Of a stretch of 64,000 nt of DNA, positions 49,787 through 60,489 are shown one piece after another. The translations under genes were made by a program, and so were the position numbers. How positions within the stretch are numbered: the stretch's first letter is position 1; every line of letters begins with the position of its first letter. Origin of the DNA: an uncultured Bacilli bacterium (lineage in GTDB: Bacteria; Bacillota_I; Bacilli_A; RFN20; CAG-631). The notes beneath the pieces are model-generated. The model worked only from the letters and a program-made list of their open reading frames with translations. It did not search any database and was not told the origin of the DNA. The stretch is taken from positions 124,001-188,000 of the forward strand of contig CANQVX010000001.1 in NCBI GenBank assembly GCA_947627355.1, given 5' to 3'.

Positions 49787-51501
49787 AAAAAACAAAATTA
49801 GGCTTTATTCTCTTATGTGGTATTTTATTAGTTGCCTGTGGTGGTAATTCTGATAGTTCTAGTAGTTCTAATCAAGAATCCACATCAAGCATTCAAGATT
49901 CAACGAGTTCTAGTACAAAAACATCATCTTCTACTACTAAGCAATCATCTTCTAGTAGTTCACGTCATTCAACACCCAAAACTACAATTAGTCCAAGTTT
50001 GCCTAGCATTGATGAAGCAACAGCTGAAAAGTTACAAGCTTGTTTTGAAGAAGCCAATCTAATTCCAGAAGTACTTGTTAATCATATTAAACTTCCAACA
50101 AGTTTTACTGGAATTCCTAACACAATCACATGGACAATTACTAGAGGAAATGAATACATTGCTCTAGAAAACAATGTTTTAAAAATCAAAGATAATGAAA
50201 CTGATATCAGTTCAGTTTGTGAAGTTGTAGCAACTGTATCTGGTGTTGATTTTACTTATACTTATCATTGTATATCTCACACAGAAAACAATCATGACTT
50301 ACCTATTTTTGATATTCATACAGTTGATAATGTATTTCCAGAAGATAAAGAAAACTACATAACTGGTGATATTTCAGTTATCGATTATAACAACGAAGAA
50401 TATTCAATTGGTATTGTTAATGCTACTATGGGTATTCGTTTACGTGGTAATTCAACAATGCCAGCAAACAAGAAACCATTCAGAATCAAATTTGATAAAA
50501 AGCAATCTTTATTCGGATTAACGGCTGCTAAAAGTTGGGTACTATTAGCAAACTATTATGATAAATCAAATATCCGTAATTATTTAGCTTATACTATGGC
50601 AAACAAAATGGATTATCTAGATTTCCAACCTTCTGCTATCTTTGTTGAAGTTCGTTTCAATGGTGATTTTCTTGGTTTATATCTACTATCTGAACAAATG
50701 CAAAGTGGTGAAGGTAGAGTTGATATCGAAGATGATATAGATACTGAAACAGGTATGCCAAGTTACTTCATTGAATTAAATTCAAGAGCTGATGATGAAG
50801 AAGAAGGACTAATTAGAGATGTTGAATATTTTGTAGATCAAAAACAAAGAGTTTTTGAATATAAATATCCAGAACCAAACGATGACAATACACTTGGTGA
50901 AGGTGTTAATGATTATATTGTAAATTATATGAATCAAACCGATGATGCAATATTTAGTTTAAATCCAGATGAATATGAAAAATATATCGATGTTAATTCA
51001 TTTATTGACTACTACATCGTTGAAGAATTATTTAAGAATGTCGATGTGGCTGATACCAGCCAATATTACGTTAAATATGCTAATGGCAAATTAAAAATGG
51101 GCCCTGTATGGGATTTTGATATTTCTTTAGGTGTTATTGATTATCCAGAATATTGGAATACAGAATTACATGTACGTATGCGTGATTTTTGGTTTGGTAC
51201 ATTATTATCAGTTCCTAAATTCCTAGATCAAACCATGGAAAGATATACTGAAATTAGAAACACCATTATTGAAGGTGTTTTAGATGATTTTGTTGATATT
51301 ATAGATAGATTAGATAAGGCTCAAAAAGCTAACCTTGAAAGATGGCCATTAGAATACAATACTAATCAACGATTGTTTATTGAAGAACATTATTATGACC
51401 AATATGAAAGTTTTACAACTTTAGAAGCTCACTATGGTTATTTAGAAAGCCAATTACGTATTCAAATCGGAAGAATGGATAAAAACTATCTAATTAAATA
51501 A
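49783..51501 (+). CDS. CotH-kinase-family lipoprotein with Ser-rich linker
   Basis: Lipobox LLVACGG; IRLRGNSTMPANKKPFRIKFDKKQSLFGL, FVEVRFNGDFLGLYLLSEQ, GPVWDFDISLG. Confidence 0.92.
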   Translation: MKKTKLGFILLCGILLVACGGNSDSSSSSNQESTSSIQDSTSSSTKTSSSTTKQSSSSSSRHSTPKTTISPSLPSIDEATAEKLQACFEEANLIPEVLVNHIKLPTSFTGIPNTITWTITRGNEYIALENNVLKIKDNETDISSVCEVVATVSGVDFTYTYHCISHTENNHDLPIFDIHTVDNVFPEDKENYITGDISVIDYNNEEYSIGIVNATMGIRLRGNSTMPANKKPFRIKFDKKQSLFGLTAAKSWVLLANYYDKSNIRNYLAYTMANKMDYLDFQPSAIFVEVRFNGDFLGLYLLSEQMQSGEGRVDIEDDIDTETGMPSYFIELNSRADDEEEGLIRDVEYFVDQKQRVFEYKYPEPNDDNTLGEGVNDYIVNYMNQTDDAIFSLNPDEYEKYIDVNSFIDYYIVEELFKNVDVADTSQYYVKYANGKLKMGPVWDFDISLGVIDYPEYWNTELHVRMRDFWFGTLLSVPKFLDQTMERYTEIRNTIIEGVLDDFVDIIDRLDKAQKANLERWPLEYNTNQRLFIEEHYYDQYESFTTLEAHYGYLESQLRIQIGRMDKNYLIK

Positions 51502-51512
51502 GGCGTTATTTT

Positions 51513-53903
51513 ATGGAAGAATGGATTAAGAATTTAACAAGCAATGATATTTTAATAGTTTCTAGTACAGAAAAAGAAACTCTTTTAGACCTGCTTGCCA
51601 AAGAAAAATATTTACTTAAATTCAAATTATATACTTTTAATGATTTTAGAAATCTAATAAGTTATGAAAACAATCTAGAACTAGCCTTAGAACTTAAAAA
51701 GAAACTAAACATTAGTCTAGACTTGGCTACTATCTATTTGAATAATCTTTATTACATTCAAGAAGATAAAGAATATGATAATAAAAGATTAAACGATTTA
51801 AAACAAATTAAAATTGATTGGAAAGATAAACTAAATATATCTAGCCATCATTATAACTTTTTAAAAGATAAAAACATTCATGCTTATAACTTAGAAAACC
51901 TTAAAAAAGAAATAACAGTGTTATGTAATAGCATTAACAAAACATGTGATTTTATCGACAAAAACGAAATAAATAAAGATATAACAACACCAGTCTATCA
52001 ATTTGAATCATTAGATAAAGAAATAGATTATATAGCTTATAAAATTTCATCATTAATTGAACAAGGAATTTCGACAAATCAAATAAAAATATGTATTCCT
52101 AGTAATGAATTCTATTTTACTTGTAATCGTATTTTTAACATGTATGGACTTCCTTTAGAAAACTTATTTAATCCTTTATTAAAGGATGTGCCATTCTTTA
52201 ATAAGTTTTTAAAATTATTAAATGAATTTGATAACTTAGATACCATTCTTGAAAAACTAAATGAAGAATATAATCAAACAAAGAATATTTTGTTATATAA
52301 AGCATTATATGATGCTATCAATGCTTTACCATATAACGATGATATAAATGATTTAAGAATCTTAGCCGATTATTATTTTAAACATAATTCTTATTATGAT
52401 AGTCCTATTAAAAACGCTATCGAAGTTATTAATTATAATCAATTTGTCGATAGAAACGATTATATTTTCATAATGGGCCTTAACCAAGGAAATATTCCTC
52501 GTTCATTTAAAGATGAAGATTATCTATCAGATAAAGAAAAAGAAATATTAAACATTTCAACAAGTCTTGACAAAAACAAAGAAGATAAAGAAAACTTCAT
52601 AAGCTTTATTAAAAATCATGACAATGTCTTTTTATCATTCCATGAAAAAGCTAATAATCAAGCAACTTATCAATCATTTTTGATCAAAGAACTAAAACTA
52701 ACAATTAAAACAATAGAAAAAGATTATTCTGTTTCTTATTGTAAACTTCAAGATGAACTTGATTTAGCTCGTTATTATGATATTGGAAGATTACATGGAG
52801 AAACTTATACAACTTTAAATAACAATTATAAAATTGATTACAATCAATATAACAATCAATTCAAAGTTGATTCAGATAACTTTAAAAAAGCTATTCAAGA
52901 ATTAAATCCTAGATTAAGTTATAGTTCGCTTAGCACATTCTATGAATGTCCATTCCATTATTACTTAACATATATTTTACATGTAGATAGTGCAAAGCCT
53001 ACATTCGTCATGGATGTTGGTAATTTATTCCACTATGTGTTATCTAAACAATATGAAAAAGATTTTGATTTTGAAAAAGAATATAACGATTATTTTACAA
53101 ATGTTAAACCAAAAGAATTACTTCCTAAAGAAAAGTTTTTCCTAGCTAAATTAAAACAAGAATTAATCGATTTAATGGATTACAATAATCGTATGCTTAG
53201 TCATACAAAACTAAAAGAAATACTATGTGAAAAGAATATAACTGTTCATAAAAACGATACAGTTCGTTTAAATTTAACCGGATTTCTCGACAAAATCATG
53301 GTTTATAATGAAAATGATACAACCTATGTAGCAGTAATAGATTTCAAAACGGGTAATCCTGAATTTGATATCACTAAACTTGAATTTGGTCTTTCTATGC
53401 AACTTCCAGTTTATCTATATCTAATTCATAATTCAGATTTATTTAAAAATGTTGTAGTGCTAGGTTTATATCTTCAAAAGATAATAAACTCTAAACCTAA
53501 AGCTTATAGTGGTACAAGCAAAGAAGATAAAGATAAATCATTTAGACTACAAGGTTATTCATTAAAAAACCAAGAATTAATATCATTATTAGATGATAGT
53601 TATACAAGTTCTATTATGATAAGTGGTCTTAGAACTATAAAAGATGGCTCATTCCATTCAAATAGTAAAGTATTAGATCAAGCTAAAATGGATGAAACCC
53701 TTCAAAAAGTTGAAGAAAAACTATCTAAAGCCGCTAATCTTATCTTGAATGGTGAATTTTTAGTTCAACCTAAAACGATAAATAATATAAACGAAAGCTG
53801 TAACCACTGTGAACATGCTAATGTTTGTTATGTAAGAGCAAACAATATGGTTTATCGAAACACAAATGAATTTAATAAAAAAGGTGGTGATGATAATGGC
53901 TAA
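51513..53903 (+). CDS. addB: AddB/RexB-like helicase-nuclease subunit
   Basis: FLSFHEKANNQ, LSYSSLSTFYECPFHYYLTYIL, VIDFKTG nuclease motif, CNHCEHANVC Fe-S cysteines; adjacent to addA. Confidence 0.85.
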   Translation: MEEWIKNLTSNDILIVSSTEKETLLDLLAKEKYLLKFKLYTFNDFRNLISYENNLELALELKKKLNISLDLATIYLNNLYYIQEDKEYDNKRLNDLKQIKIDWKDKLNISSHHYNFLKDKNIHAYNLENLKKEITVLCNSINKTCDFIDKNEINKDITTPVYQFESLDKEIDYIAYKISSLIEQGISTNQIKICIPSNEFYFTCNRIFNMYGLPLENLFNPLLKDVPFFNKFLKLLNEFDNLDTILEKLNEEYNQTKNILLYKALYDAINALPYNDDINDLRILADYYFKHNSYYDSPIKNAIEVINYNQFVDRNDYIFIMGLNQGNIPRSFKDEDYLSDKEKEILNISTSLDKNKEDKENFISFIKNHDNVFLSFHEKANNQATYQSFLIKELKLTIKTIEKDYSVSYCKLQDELDLARYYDIGRLHGETYTTLNNNYKIDYNQYNNQFKVDSDNFKKAIQELNPRLSYSSLSTFYECPFHYYLTYILHVDSAKPTFVMDVGNLFHYVLSKQYEKDFDFEKEYNDYFTNVKPKELLPKEKFFLAKLKQELIDLMDYNNRMLSHTKLKEILCEKNITVHKNDTVRLNLTGFLDKIMVYNENDTTYVAVIDFKTGNPEFDITKLEFGLSMQLPVYLYLIHNSDLFKNVVVLGLYLQKIINSKPKAYSGTSKEDKDKSFRLQGYSLKNQELISLLDDSYTSSIMISGLRTIKDGSFHSNSKVLDQAKMDETLQKVEEKLSKAANLILNGEFLVQPKTINNINESCNHCEHANVCYVRANNMVYRNTNEFNKKGGDDNG

Positions 53904-56900
53904 TGTTAAATGGACTAACGAACAATTACAAGCAATTAACGAAGATAACAAAAGCATTATCGTCAGTGCTGGTGCTGGAAGTGGAAAAACTGCCGTTCTT
54001 ACCGAAAGAATTATCAGAATTTTAAAATCTGGAGTTAAGGCTAATGAACTATTAGTTTTAACTTTTACTAATGCTGCAGCAGCTGAAATGAAAAACAGAG
54101 TTGTTGAAAAAATGCAAGACGATCCAATGCTTGAAAGTAGAATTTATGAAGTAGAAAATGCTTATATCACTACTTTTGATAGCTATGCTTTTTCAATTGT
54201 TAGACATTATCATTATTTATTAGATTTATCTAAGAATGTTCAAATTATTGATTCATCGATCATAGTTTTAAAAGAAAAAGAAATATTAGATGATATTTTT
54301 AATGCTCTTTATGCTTCAAATGATGTAGATTTCCTTGAAATGATCGACAATTTTACTAACAAAGACGATGCATCATTAATAAAAGAAATACTAGATATGT
54401 ATAATAAAAAAGTTATCTATCTTATCAATAAAGATGAAGTGTTAGATAACTATGACTTAATATACGGAAACCATGATAAGATTAAAAGTTATGTAGATAC
54501 CTATTTAGATTCAATCAATGAACAAATGCAAATCATCAAAGATAACTATGATGATCTTAGAAGTTATCTATTAAGATTAAAACAATCAAATACCATTAGT
54601 AATTATCTTAATATGGTTGATAATTTAGTTACTGCTAGTGATTATGATACTATTAAACAAATAATAACAAATCCAGCCGAAACTCCTAGAAATAAAACTG
54701 AAACTGGTAGTGAAACCATAGCAAAAGCAAACGTTTTAAAAGCAATCTCCACCTTAAAAGAATTATGTTATTATCCAAGTCTAAGTCATATCTATAAATC
54801 ATTAGAAAATTCATTAAAATATCAAAAAGTAATTGTTAGAATCCTAAAGGAATTAGATACTAGAATTCAAGAATATAAAAAACATAACGAAAGTTTTGAA
54901 TTCGTTGATATTGCTAACATGGCTTTAAAACTAGTAATAGACCATGAAGATATAAAAAATGAATTACAAAGTCAATATAAAGAAATCATGATTGATGAAT
55001 ATCAAGATACCAATGATTTACAAGATACATTTATTAGTTATATAGCTAATGATAATGTTTATGTTGTTGGCGATGTTAAACAATCCATCTATCGTTTTAG
55101 AAATGCTAATCCTACTATCTTTGTTAGTAAATATGATAAATATGGAAACCCTAATTATGATAAAGGACTAAGGATTGATTTAAACAAAAACTTCCGGTCA
55201 AATCATGAAGTTATTGATATGGTTAATAAAATTTTTGATAAACTTATGATTCCATCTCTTGGAGGTGTTGATTATCAAAAAGAACATCAATTAGTTTTTG
55301 GACTAGAGGCTTATAATGATTATCATGTTGATAATTGTATTGAGTTAATCACTTATGAAAACGATGATAAACTATATAAAGATGTTGAAATAGAAATGTT
55401 TCATGTAGCATATGATATAAATAAAAAGATAGAAAATAAAGTACAAGTCTATGATCCTAAATTAAAGAAAACTAGAGATTGTAAATACGAAGATTTTGCT
55501 ATCTTAGTAAGCAGTCTATATGAAAATAAAAAAGAAGCCAGTGATATTCAAAAATGTCTAGAATATTATAATATTCCAACCCTTATCTTGAAAAAAGATA
55601 ATTTACTTGATTCAGATTTGTTTAGTGTCTTTTTAAATATCTTTAATTTAATTCATGAAGTTTATCATAATCAATTCACTAATTTATTTAAAAAGTCTTA
55701 TTATGGTTTAGGACGTAGTTTTCTATTTAATTATTCTGATGAAGAATTATATTTCCAATTAAAAAATAATACTTATAAAGAAACTGAATTATATCAAAAG
55801 ATTGATGAACTAGTTAAAAAGGTTGATATCTTAAGTAATGATAACTTCATTTTAGAAGTTGTTAATGTTTTTGATTTCTATAATTCTATTATCACGGTTG
55901 GTAGAATCGATTCTAACATTGACTTTATCAATGCTTTCTATGATATGGCTAAAAACTTATCAAGCATTGATGTATCAATACTAGAACTAGGAAACTACCT
56001 ACAATCATTTAAAGATAATGGTGAAAAGATTGAAATAACATCTTCTGCTATGGCAAGTGATAAAGTTAAAATCATGACTATTCATAAATCAAAAGGTCTT
56101 GAATTCCCATTCTGTTATTTTCTTCATAACCATTCAAATACCAATACAAGCGATATCCGGGCTAGATTTATCTTTGATAGCAAATATGGTGTGATTACTC
56201 CGTTCTATGATGAAGGAATCGGTGAAACAATCACTAAATCATTTGTTAAAAAAGATTTCTATCTAGAAAACCTAGCCGAAAAAATAAGATTATTCTATGT
56301 TGCTTTAACTAGATGTCGTGAACATATGATAATCCTATGTAAAGAAAATAAAAAACCAAAAGAAGAATTAGAAAATTGTAAGAGTTTCAATGATTTAATC
56401 TATTATGCCTTTGATTGTTTTGGTGGTGTTTGTAAAAATATTATTGTTGATGATTTAGAAATCCATCGTAAGTATTTAAACATCAAAGAAACTAAACTAG
56501 AAGAAAAAGACTTAACTAACACTATTAAACATCATGAAATAAACATCAAAAAAGAAACCTTACAAAAACAAGAAGCATCTAAAACAGTATTTGAAATATT
56601 AACTAGTGACCGTAAAAAAATAATGCAAACTGGTACAAGATATCATGAATTATTTGAACTATGTGATTTTAAAAACTTTAATCCTTCAATTTATGATAAT
56701 GAACAAAAGTTAAGACTTCAAAGCTTCTTAAATCAAGAAGTAGTTAAAAATATCAAAGACGCTACTATCTATAAAGAACTACCATTTATTTATCAAGAAG
56801 ATGATTCTTTAATGCATGGTGTTATTGACCTTGCTTTAGAATATGATGACCATGTTGATATCATTGACTACAAACTAAAACACACAGCTGATGAAGCATA

Positions 56901-57012
56901 TAAAAAACAACTACTAGCTTATAAAAACTATATTGCTTCAGTTATTAATAAACCAATTAACACTTATTTGTATTCCATTATGGATAATCAAATGGTTAAA
57001 ATTGATGTGTAA
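53896..57012 (+). CDS. addA: AddA-like UvrD/Rep helicase-nuclease subunit
   Basis: WTNEQLQAINEDNKSIIVSAGAGSGKTAVLTERI, MIDEYQDTNDLQ, VGDVKQSIYRFRNA, IDYKLKHTADEAYKKQL. Confidence 0.93.
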   Translation: MANVKWTNEQLQAINEDNKSIIVSAGAGSGKTAVLTERIIRILKSGVKANELLVLTFTNAAAAEMKNRVVEKMQDDPMLESRIYEVENAYITTFDSYAFSIVRHYHYLLDLSKNVQIIDSSIIVLKEKEILDDIFNALYASNDVDFLEMIDNFTNKDDASLIKEILDMYNKKVIYLINKDEVLDNYDLIYGNHDKIKSYVDTYLDSINEQMQIIKDNYDDLRSYLLRLKQSNTISNYLNMVDNLVTASDYDTIKQIITNPAETPRNKTETGSETIAKANVLKAISTLKELCYYPSLSHIYKSLENSLKYQKVIVRILKELDTRIQEYKKHNESFEFVDIANMALKLVIDHEDIKNELQSQYKEIMIDEYQDTNDLQDTFISYIANDNVYVVGDVKQSIYRFRNANPTIFVSKYDKYGNPNYDKGLRIDLNKNFRSNHEVIDMVNKIFDKLMIPSLGGVDYQKEHQLVFGLEAYNDYHVDNCIELITYENDDKLYKDVEIEMFHVAYDINKKIENKVQVYDPKLKKTRDCKYEDFAILVSSLYENKKEASDIQKCLEYYNIPTLILKKDNLLDSDLFSVFLNIFNLIHEVYHNQFTNLFKKSYYGLGRSFLFNYSDEELYFQLKNNTYKETELYQKIDELVKKVDILSNDNFILEVVNVFDFYNSIITVGRIDSNIDFINAFYDMAKNLSSIDVSILELGNYLQSFKDNGEKIEITSSAMASDKVKIMTIHKSKGLEFPFCYFLHNHSNTNTSDIRARFIFDSKYGVITPFYDEGIGETITKSFVKKDFYLENLAEKIRLFYVALTRCREHMIILCKENKKPKEELENCKSFNDLIYYAFDCFGGVCKNIIVDDLEIHRKYLNIKETKLEEKDLTNTIKHHEINIKKETLQKQEASKTVFEILTSDRKKIMQTGTRYHELFELCDFKNFNPSIYDNEQKLRLQSFLNQEVVKNIKDATIYKELPFIYQEDDSLMHGVIDLALEYDDHVDIIDYKLKHTADEAYKKQLLAYKNYIASVINKPINTYLYSIMDNQMVKIDV

Positions 57013-57036
57013 ATGAACTAGAAAGGACTTATTCAA

Positions 57037-57819
57037 ATGAAAAAGTACGATATTATAACTTTCAATGATCACGTTTATTGTATTAATAGTGAAGATTTAT
57101 GTTCTATATATGTTATCATAGGAACAAATAAAGCAATGGTAATTGATACTGGTATGCCAAGCAATGATAAAATAATGCCATTAATAAGAAAACTAACTGA
57201 TAAAGAACTAATAGTTTGTTTAACTCATGGACACTATGATCATATCGGTCATCTAAATGAATTTGATAAAGTTTATATGGGAATGGAAGACTTACCTAAT
57301 TTTAATAATCCAAAAAATAAACAATATGTAAATAAATTAATATCACTACATGATGAAATGATCTTTGACTTAGGTAATCTTAAAATAAAAGCTATTAAAA
57401 CACCAGGTCATACACCTGGAAGTTATACTTTTATAGATTATGATGATAAATATTTATTCACTGGTGATGAATTTGGCTCAGGTTGTGGTGTTTGGATGCA
57501 AGTCTTTGATGCTCTTCCTTTATCAAAATATATCGAATCTATCGACAATTTTATCAATTATTTGAAAAGCAATTATGATATAGATATCAATGATTGGACT
57601 TATTTAGGTGGCCATTATGGTCAAGAAAAAACTAGTAGATTTGGTTATAATCCACTAAACGCAGAAATGGTTTTAAACCTAAAAGAGTTATCTAGACTAT
57701 TACTTTTAGATAAAGTTGAACTAATTCCATCAGATGCCATGAAATTTAATAATGAACAATCATATTATGTGTCATATAAAAATGCTGAAATGGTAATTCG
57801 TAAATCTAATATAAAATAA
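57037..57819 (+). CDS. MBL-fold metallohydrolase
   Basis: CLTHGHYDHIGHL (HxHxDH), TPGHTPGSYTF, FTGDE. Confidence 0.93.
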   Translation: MKKYDIITFNDHVYCINSEDLCSIYVIIGTNKAMVIDTGMPSNDKIMPLIRKLTDKELIVCLTHGHYDHIGHLNEFDKVYMGMEDLPNFNNPKNKQYVNKLISLHDEMIFDLGNLKIKAIKTPGHTPGSYTFIDYDDKYLFTGDEFGSGCGVWMQVFDALPLSKYIESIDNFINYLKSNYDIDINDWTYLGGHYGQEKTSRFGYNPLNAEMVLNLKELSRLLLLDKVELIPSDAMKFNNEQSYYVSYKNAEMVIRKSNIK

Positions 57820-57832
57820 CGATTTGACCGAT

Positions 57833-57860
57833 AAAAAAAGACTTAAAAAAGTCTTTTTTT
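57833..57860. terminator. Bidirectional terminator between convergent genes
   Basis: AAAAAAAGACTT-AAAA-AAGTCTTTTTTT. Confidence 0.85.
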
Positions 57861-58794
57861 ATTCAAACTTTTCGCCTTGAAAGGCATCCATTTCTTCCAT
57901 CTTTTTATCGATTTTATCAATGACTGTTAATTTCTTTAACACCCATTGAGGAGCTATTAGATTTTTAGCATCACTATCACCACCAAGACGATGGATGATA
58001 ACATTGCCTTTTAAATGTTGTAATTGTAAGATAGCTATATCAATGAATTCTTCTTCACTTAGTAAATGAAACTTCTTTTTCTTATATTCATTTCCTAAGA
58101 TAGTGTTTTCAAGAATATTTAACATATGAATTTTGATACCAAAAATAGGCAACTTATTTAGTCTTTTAATCGTATTTACCATCATTTTAGTATCTTCTCC
58201 TGGAAGACCATCAATGATATGAACAATTATTTTAATATTAGCTTCATTTAACAATTTAACAGCATTTTCGAATTCATCATAGCTATAACAACGATTAATC
58301 TTTCTTGCGGTTTTTTCATAGATTGTTTGAAGTCCTAACTCTACCCAGAATTCTTCAAAATGAGTACTTAATTCTTTTAGATAATCAACGATTTCTTTGT
58401 TTATACAATCAGGTCTAGTTGCAATTGACATCCCAACAACTTTTTCTTTACCTATAAATGGTTCAAATGTTTCTTTTAGTTTACTAACTGGTGCATAGGT
58501 ATTAGTAAATGCTTGAAAATAAACAATATAATAAGCATCATTCCATTTATTATGAAGTATTTCCATGACATCTTGGAATTGCTCCATTAATGGCCTTTGA
58601 GGATTACCAGCAAAATCACCAGATCCCTTAGCCGAACAAAAAGTACAACCACCAAGACCTTTAGTTCCATCTCTATTAGGACACGTAAAAGAAGCATTTA
58701 AGGGAACTTTAAATACTTTCTTGTTAAACTTTGATTTTAAATAATAATCTAATGAATGATACCTTTTATTGGTTTCATTATATTCATAAGCCAT
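57859..58794 (-). CDS. TIGR01212-like (YhcC-type) radical SAM protein
   Basis: VPLNASFTCPNRDGTKGLGGCTFCSAKGSGDFAG, YFQAFTNTYAPV, WVELGLQTIYEKTA. Confidence 0.9.
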   Translation of the reverse strand: MAYEYNETNKRYHSLDYYLKSKFNKKVFKVPLNASFTCPNRDGTKGLGGCTFCSAKGSGDFAGNPQRPLMEQFQDVMEILHNKWNDAYYIVYFQAFTNTYAPVSKLKETFEPFIGKEKVVGMSIATRPDCINKEIVDYLKELSTHFEEFWVELGLQTIYEKTARKINRCYSYDEFENAVKLLNEANIKIIVHIIDGLPGEDTKMMVNTIKRLNKLPIFGIKIHMLNILENTILGNEYKKKKFHLLSEEEFIDIAILQLQHLKGNVIIHRLGGDSDAKNLIAPQWVLKKLTVIDKIDKKMEEMDAFQGEKFE

Positions 58795-58795
58795 T

Positions 58796-60487
58796 TTAAA
58801 TACTTCCTAGAATTGTATCTTTTAATTTATCATGTCTAGCTTTTGCTTCATCATAAGTTTTACCACAAAAAGCAAAATAGAATTTGCATTTAGGTTCTGT
58901 TCCTGATGGTCTAATAGCAATAAAAGAGCCATCTAAGAAAACAAATCTTAAAACATTGCTTTGTTCAAAGTCTAATGTTTCTTTTCTAGAATCATTATAT
59001 GTTCTTGTAAGTGTCAGATAATCTTCAACATATGATATCTTTTCATTAGCTAGTTCAAACATAGGTTTATTTCTAAGTCTATTCATGAATGCTTCCATTC
59101 TAAGTTTACCTTCATTATCTTTAGTTTCATATGAATATTGTGATTCAATATGATAACCAAGTCTATCTTGAAGTTGTTTAAAGACATCTAATAAAGTAAG
59201 GCCTTGTTTTTTATAATAACTTGCCATTTCAACTATAACTAATACTGATTGAACACCATCTTTATCTCTAACATTTGGATTTAATAGATAACCATATGAT
59301 TCTTCATAACCCATAACAAATTCTGGACCATGATTTATAATAGCATTTTCAATTTCAGTGCCAATATATTTAAATCCTGTTAGGGTTTGTTTACAATAAA
59401 CGTTATAACTATTAGCCACTTTCATACCAAGTGGTGATGTAACTATTGTGTTATAAACAATGCTGTTGGGATTTAATTTATTTTGTTCTTTTTTAGTTTT
59501 TAAAATGTAATCCATTAGAATAGAACCCGTTTGATTACCAGTTAAATAAACTGGTTCTTTATTGCTATCTAGTAATACTACCCCTACTCTATCACAATCA
59601 GGATCAGTACAAATAATAAGATTAGCATCATTGGCTTTAGCTACTTCTATTGCTTTGATATAGGCTCTAGCATCTTCAGGATTAGGTGAAAGAGTATTTT
59701 CAAAGGTAATGCTAGGAAATGCTTGGCATTCAACAGGAATAACATTTACGTTATTTCTTTTTAACACTTCCATTACAGGAACATAACCTGTTCCGTGTTG
59801 AGGTGAATAAACAACTTTGATATCAGATAAATCTAAATCTTTACGATACCTAGTTTGGATAACCATTTGATAATAAGCTTCATCAATGTTGTTATCTAAA
59901 GTGACGATTAAATCAGGGTTTTCTTTAATATCTATAGCTAATTCATCTTCTATTTCATTAATCTTTGCTAATACCTTGTTTGATTCTTCTAGAATTAATT
60001 GACACCCTTCTTGATTATAAATCTTATAACCATTGTATTCTTTTGGATTGTGACTAGCTGTGACAACAATACCACCACTAGCATTTAAATATCTAACAGC
60101 AAATGATAATTCAGGAGTTGGTCTTAGACTATCAAATAGATATGCTTTAATTCCTAGTGCTGATAAAGTTTTAGCAGCAACATTGCTAAATAAATCACTG
60201 TTTTTACGATTATCATGAGCTATAACTACACCTCTAGTTTTAGCATCTTTATCATTTTCAAGTAGATACTTAGCAAAGCCAAAAGTTGCCTTTCTAACGA
60301 CAAATTCATTCATTCTATTAGTACCCATTGACATGATTCCACGCATGCCACCAGTACCAAATTCTAGATTCTTATTAAAAGCATCTTCAATTTCAGATTC
60401 AGACATTTTAGTTAATTCTAACTTATCTTCATTACTTAAAGCATTACTATTTAACCAATGATTGTAACGAGTCTTATAATCTAGCAT
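58796..60487 (-). CDS. Phosphoglucomutase/phosphomannomutase
   Basis: NLEFGTGGMRGIMSMGTNRMN, VVTASHNPKEYNGYK, CTDPDCDRVG, RPSGTEPKCKFYF. Confidence 0.94.
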   Translation of the reverse strand: MLDYKTRYNHWLNSNALSNEDKLELTKMSESEIEDAFNKNLEFGTGGMRGIMSMGTNRMNEFVVRKATFGFAKYLLENDKDAKTRGVVIAHDNRKNSDLFSNVAAKTLSALGIKAYLFDSLRPTPELSFAVRYLNASGGIVVTASHNPKEYNGYKIYNQEGCQLILEESNKVLAKINEIEDELAIDIKENPDLIVTLDNNIDEAYYQMVIQTRYRKDLDLSDIKVVYSPQHGTGYVPVMEVLKRNNVNVIPVECQAFPSITFENTLSPNPEDARAYIKAIEVAKANDANLIICTDPDCDRVGVVLLDSNKEPVYLTGNQTGSILMDYILKTKKEQNKLNPNSIVYNTIVTSPLGMKVANSYNVYCKQTLTGFKYIGTEIENAIINHGPEFVMGYEESYGYLLNPNVRDKDGVQSVLVIVEMASYYKKQGLTLLDVFKQLQDRLGYHIESQYSYETKDNEGKLRMEAFMNRLRNKPMFELANEKISYVEDYLTLTRTYNDSRKETLDFEQSNVLRFVFLDGSFIAIRPSGTEPKCKFYFAFCGKTYDEAKARHDKLKDTILGSI

Positions 60488-60489
60488 GT

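Noticed and set aside
51513-57012. AddAB-like genes as a defence-island component
   Set aside because: AddAB is a standard recombination/repair complex; no linked defence genes at this position.
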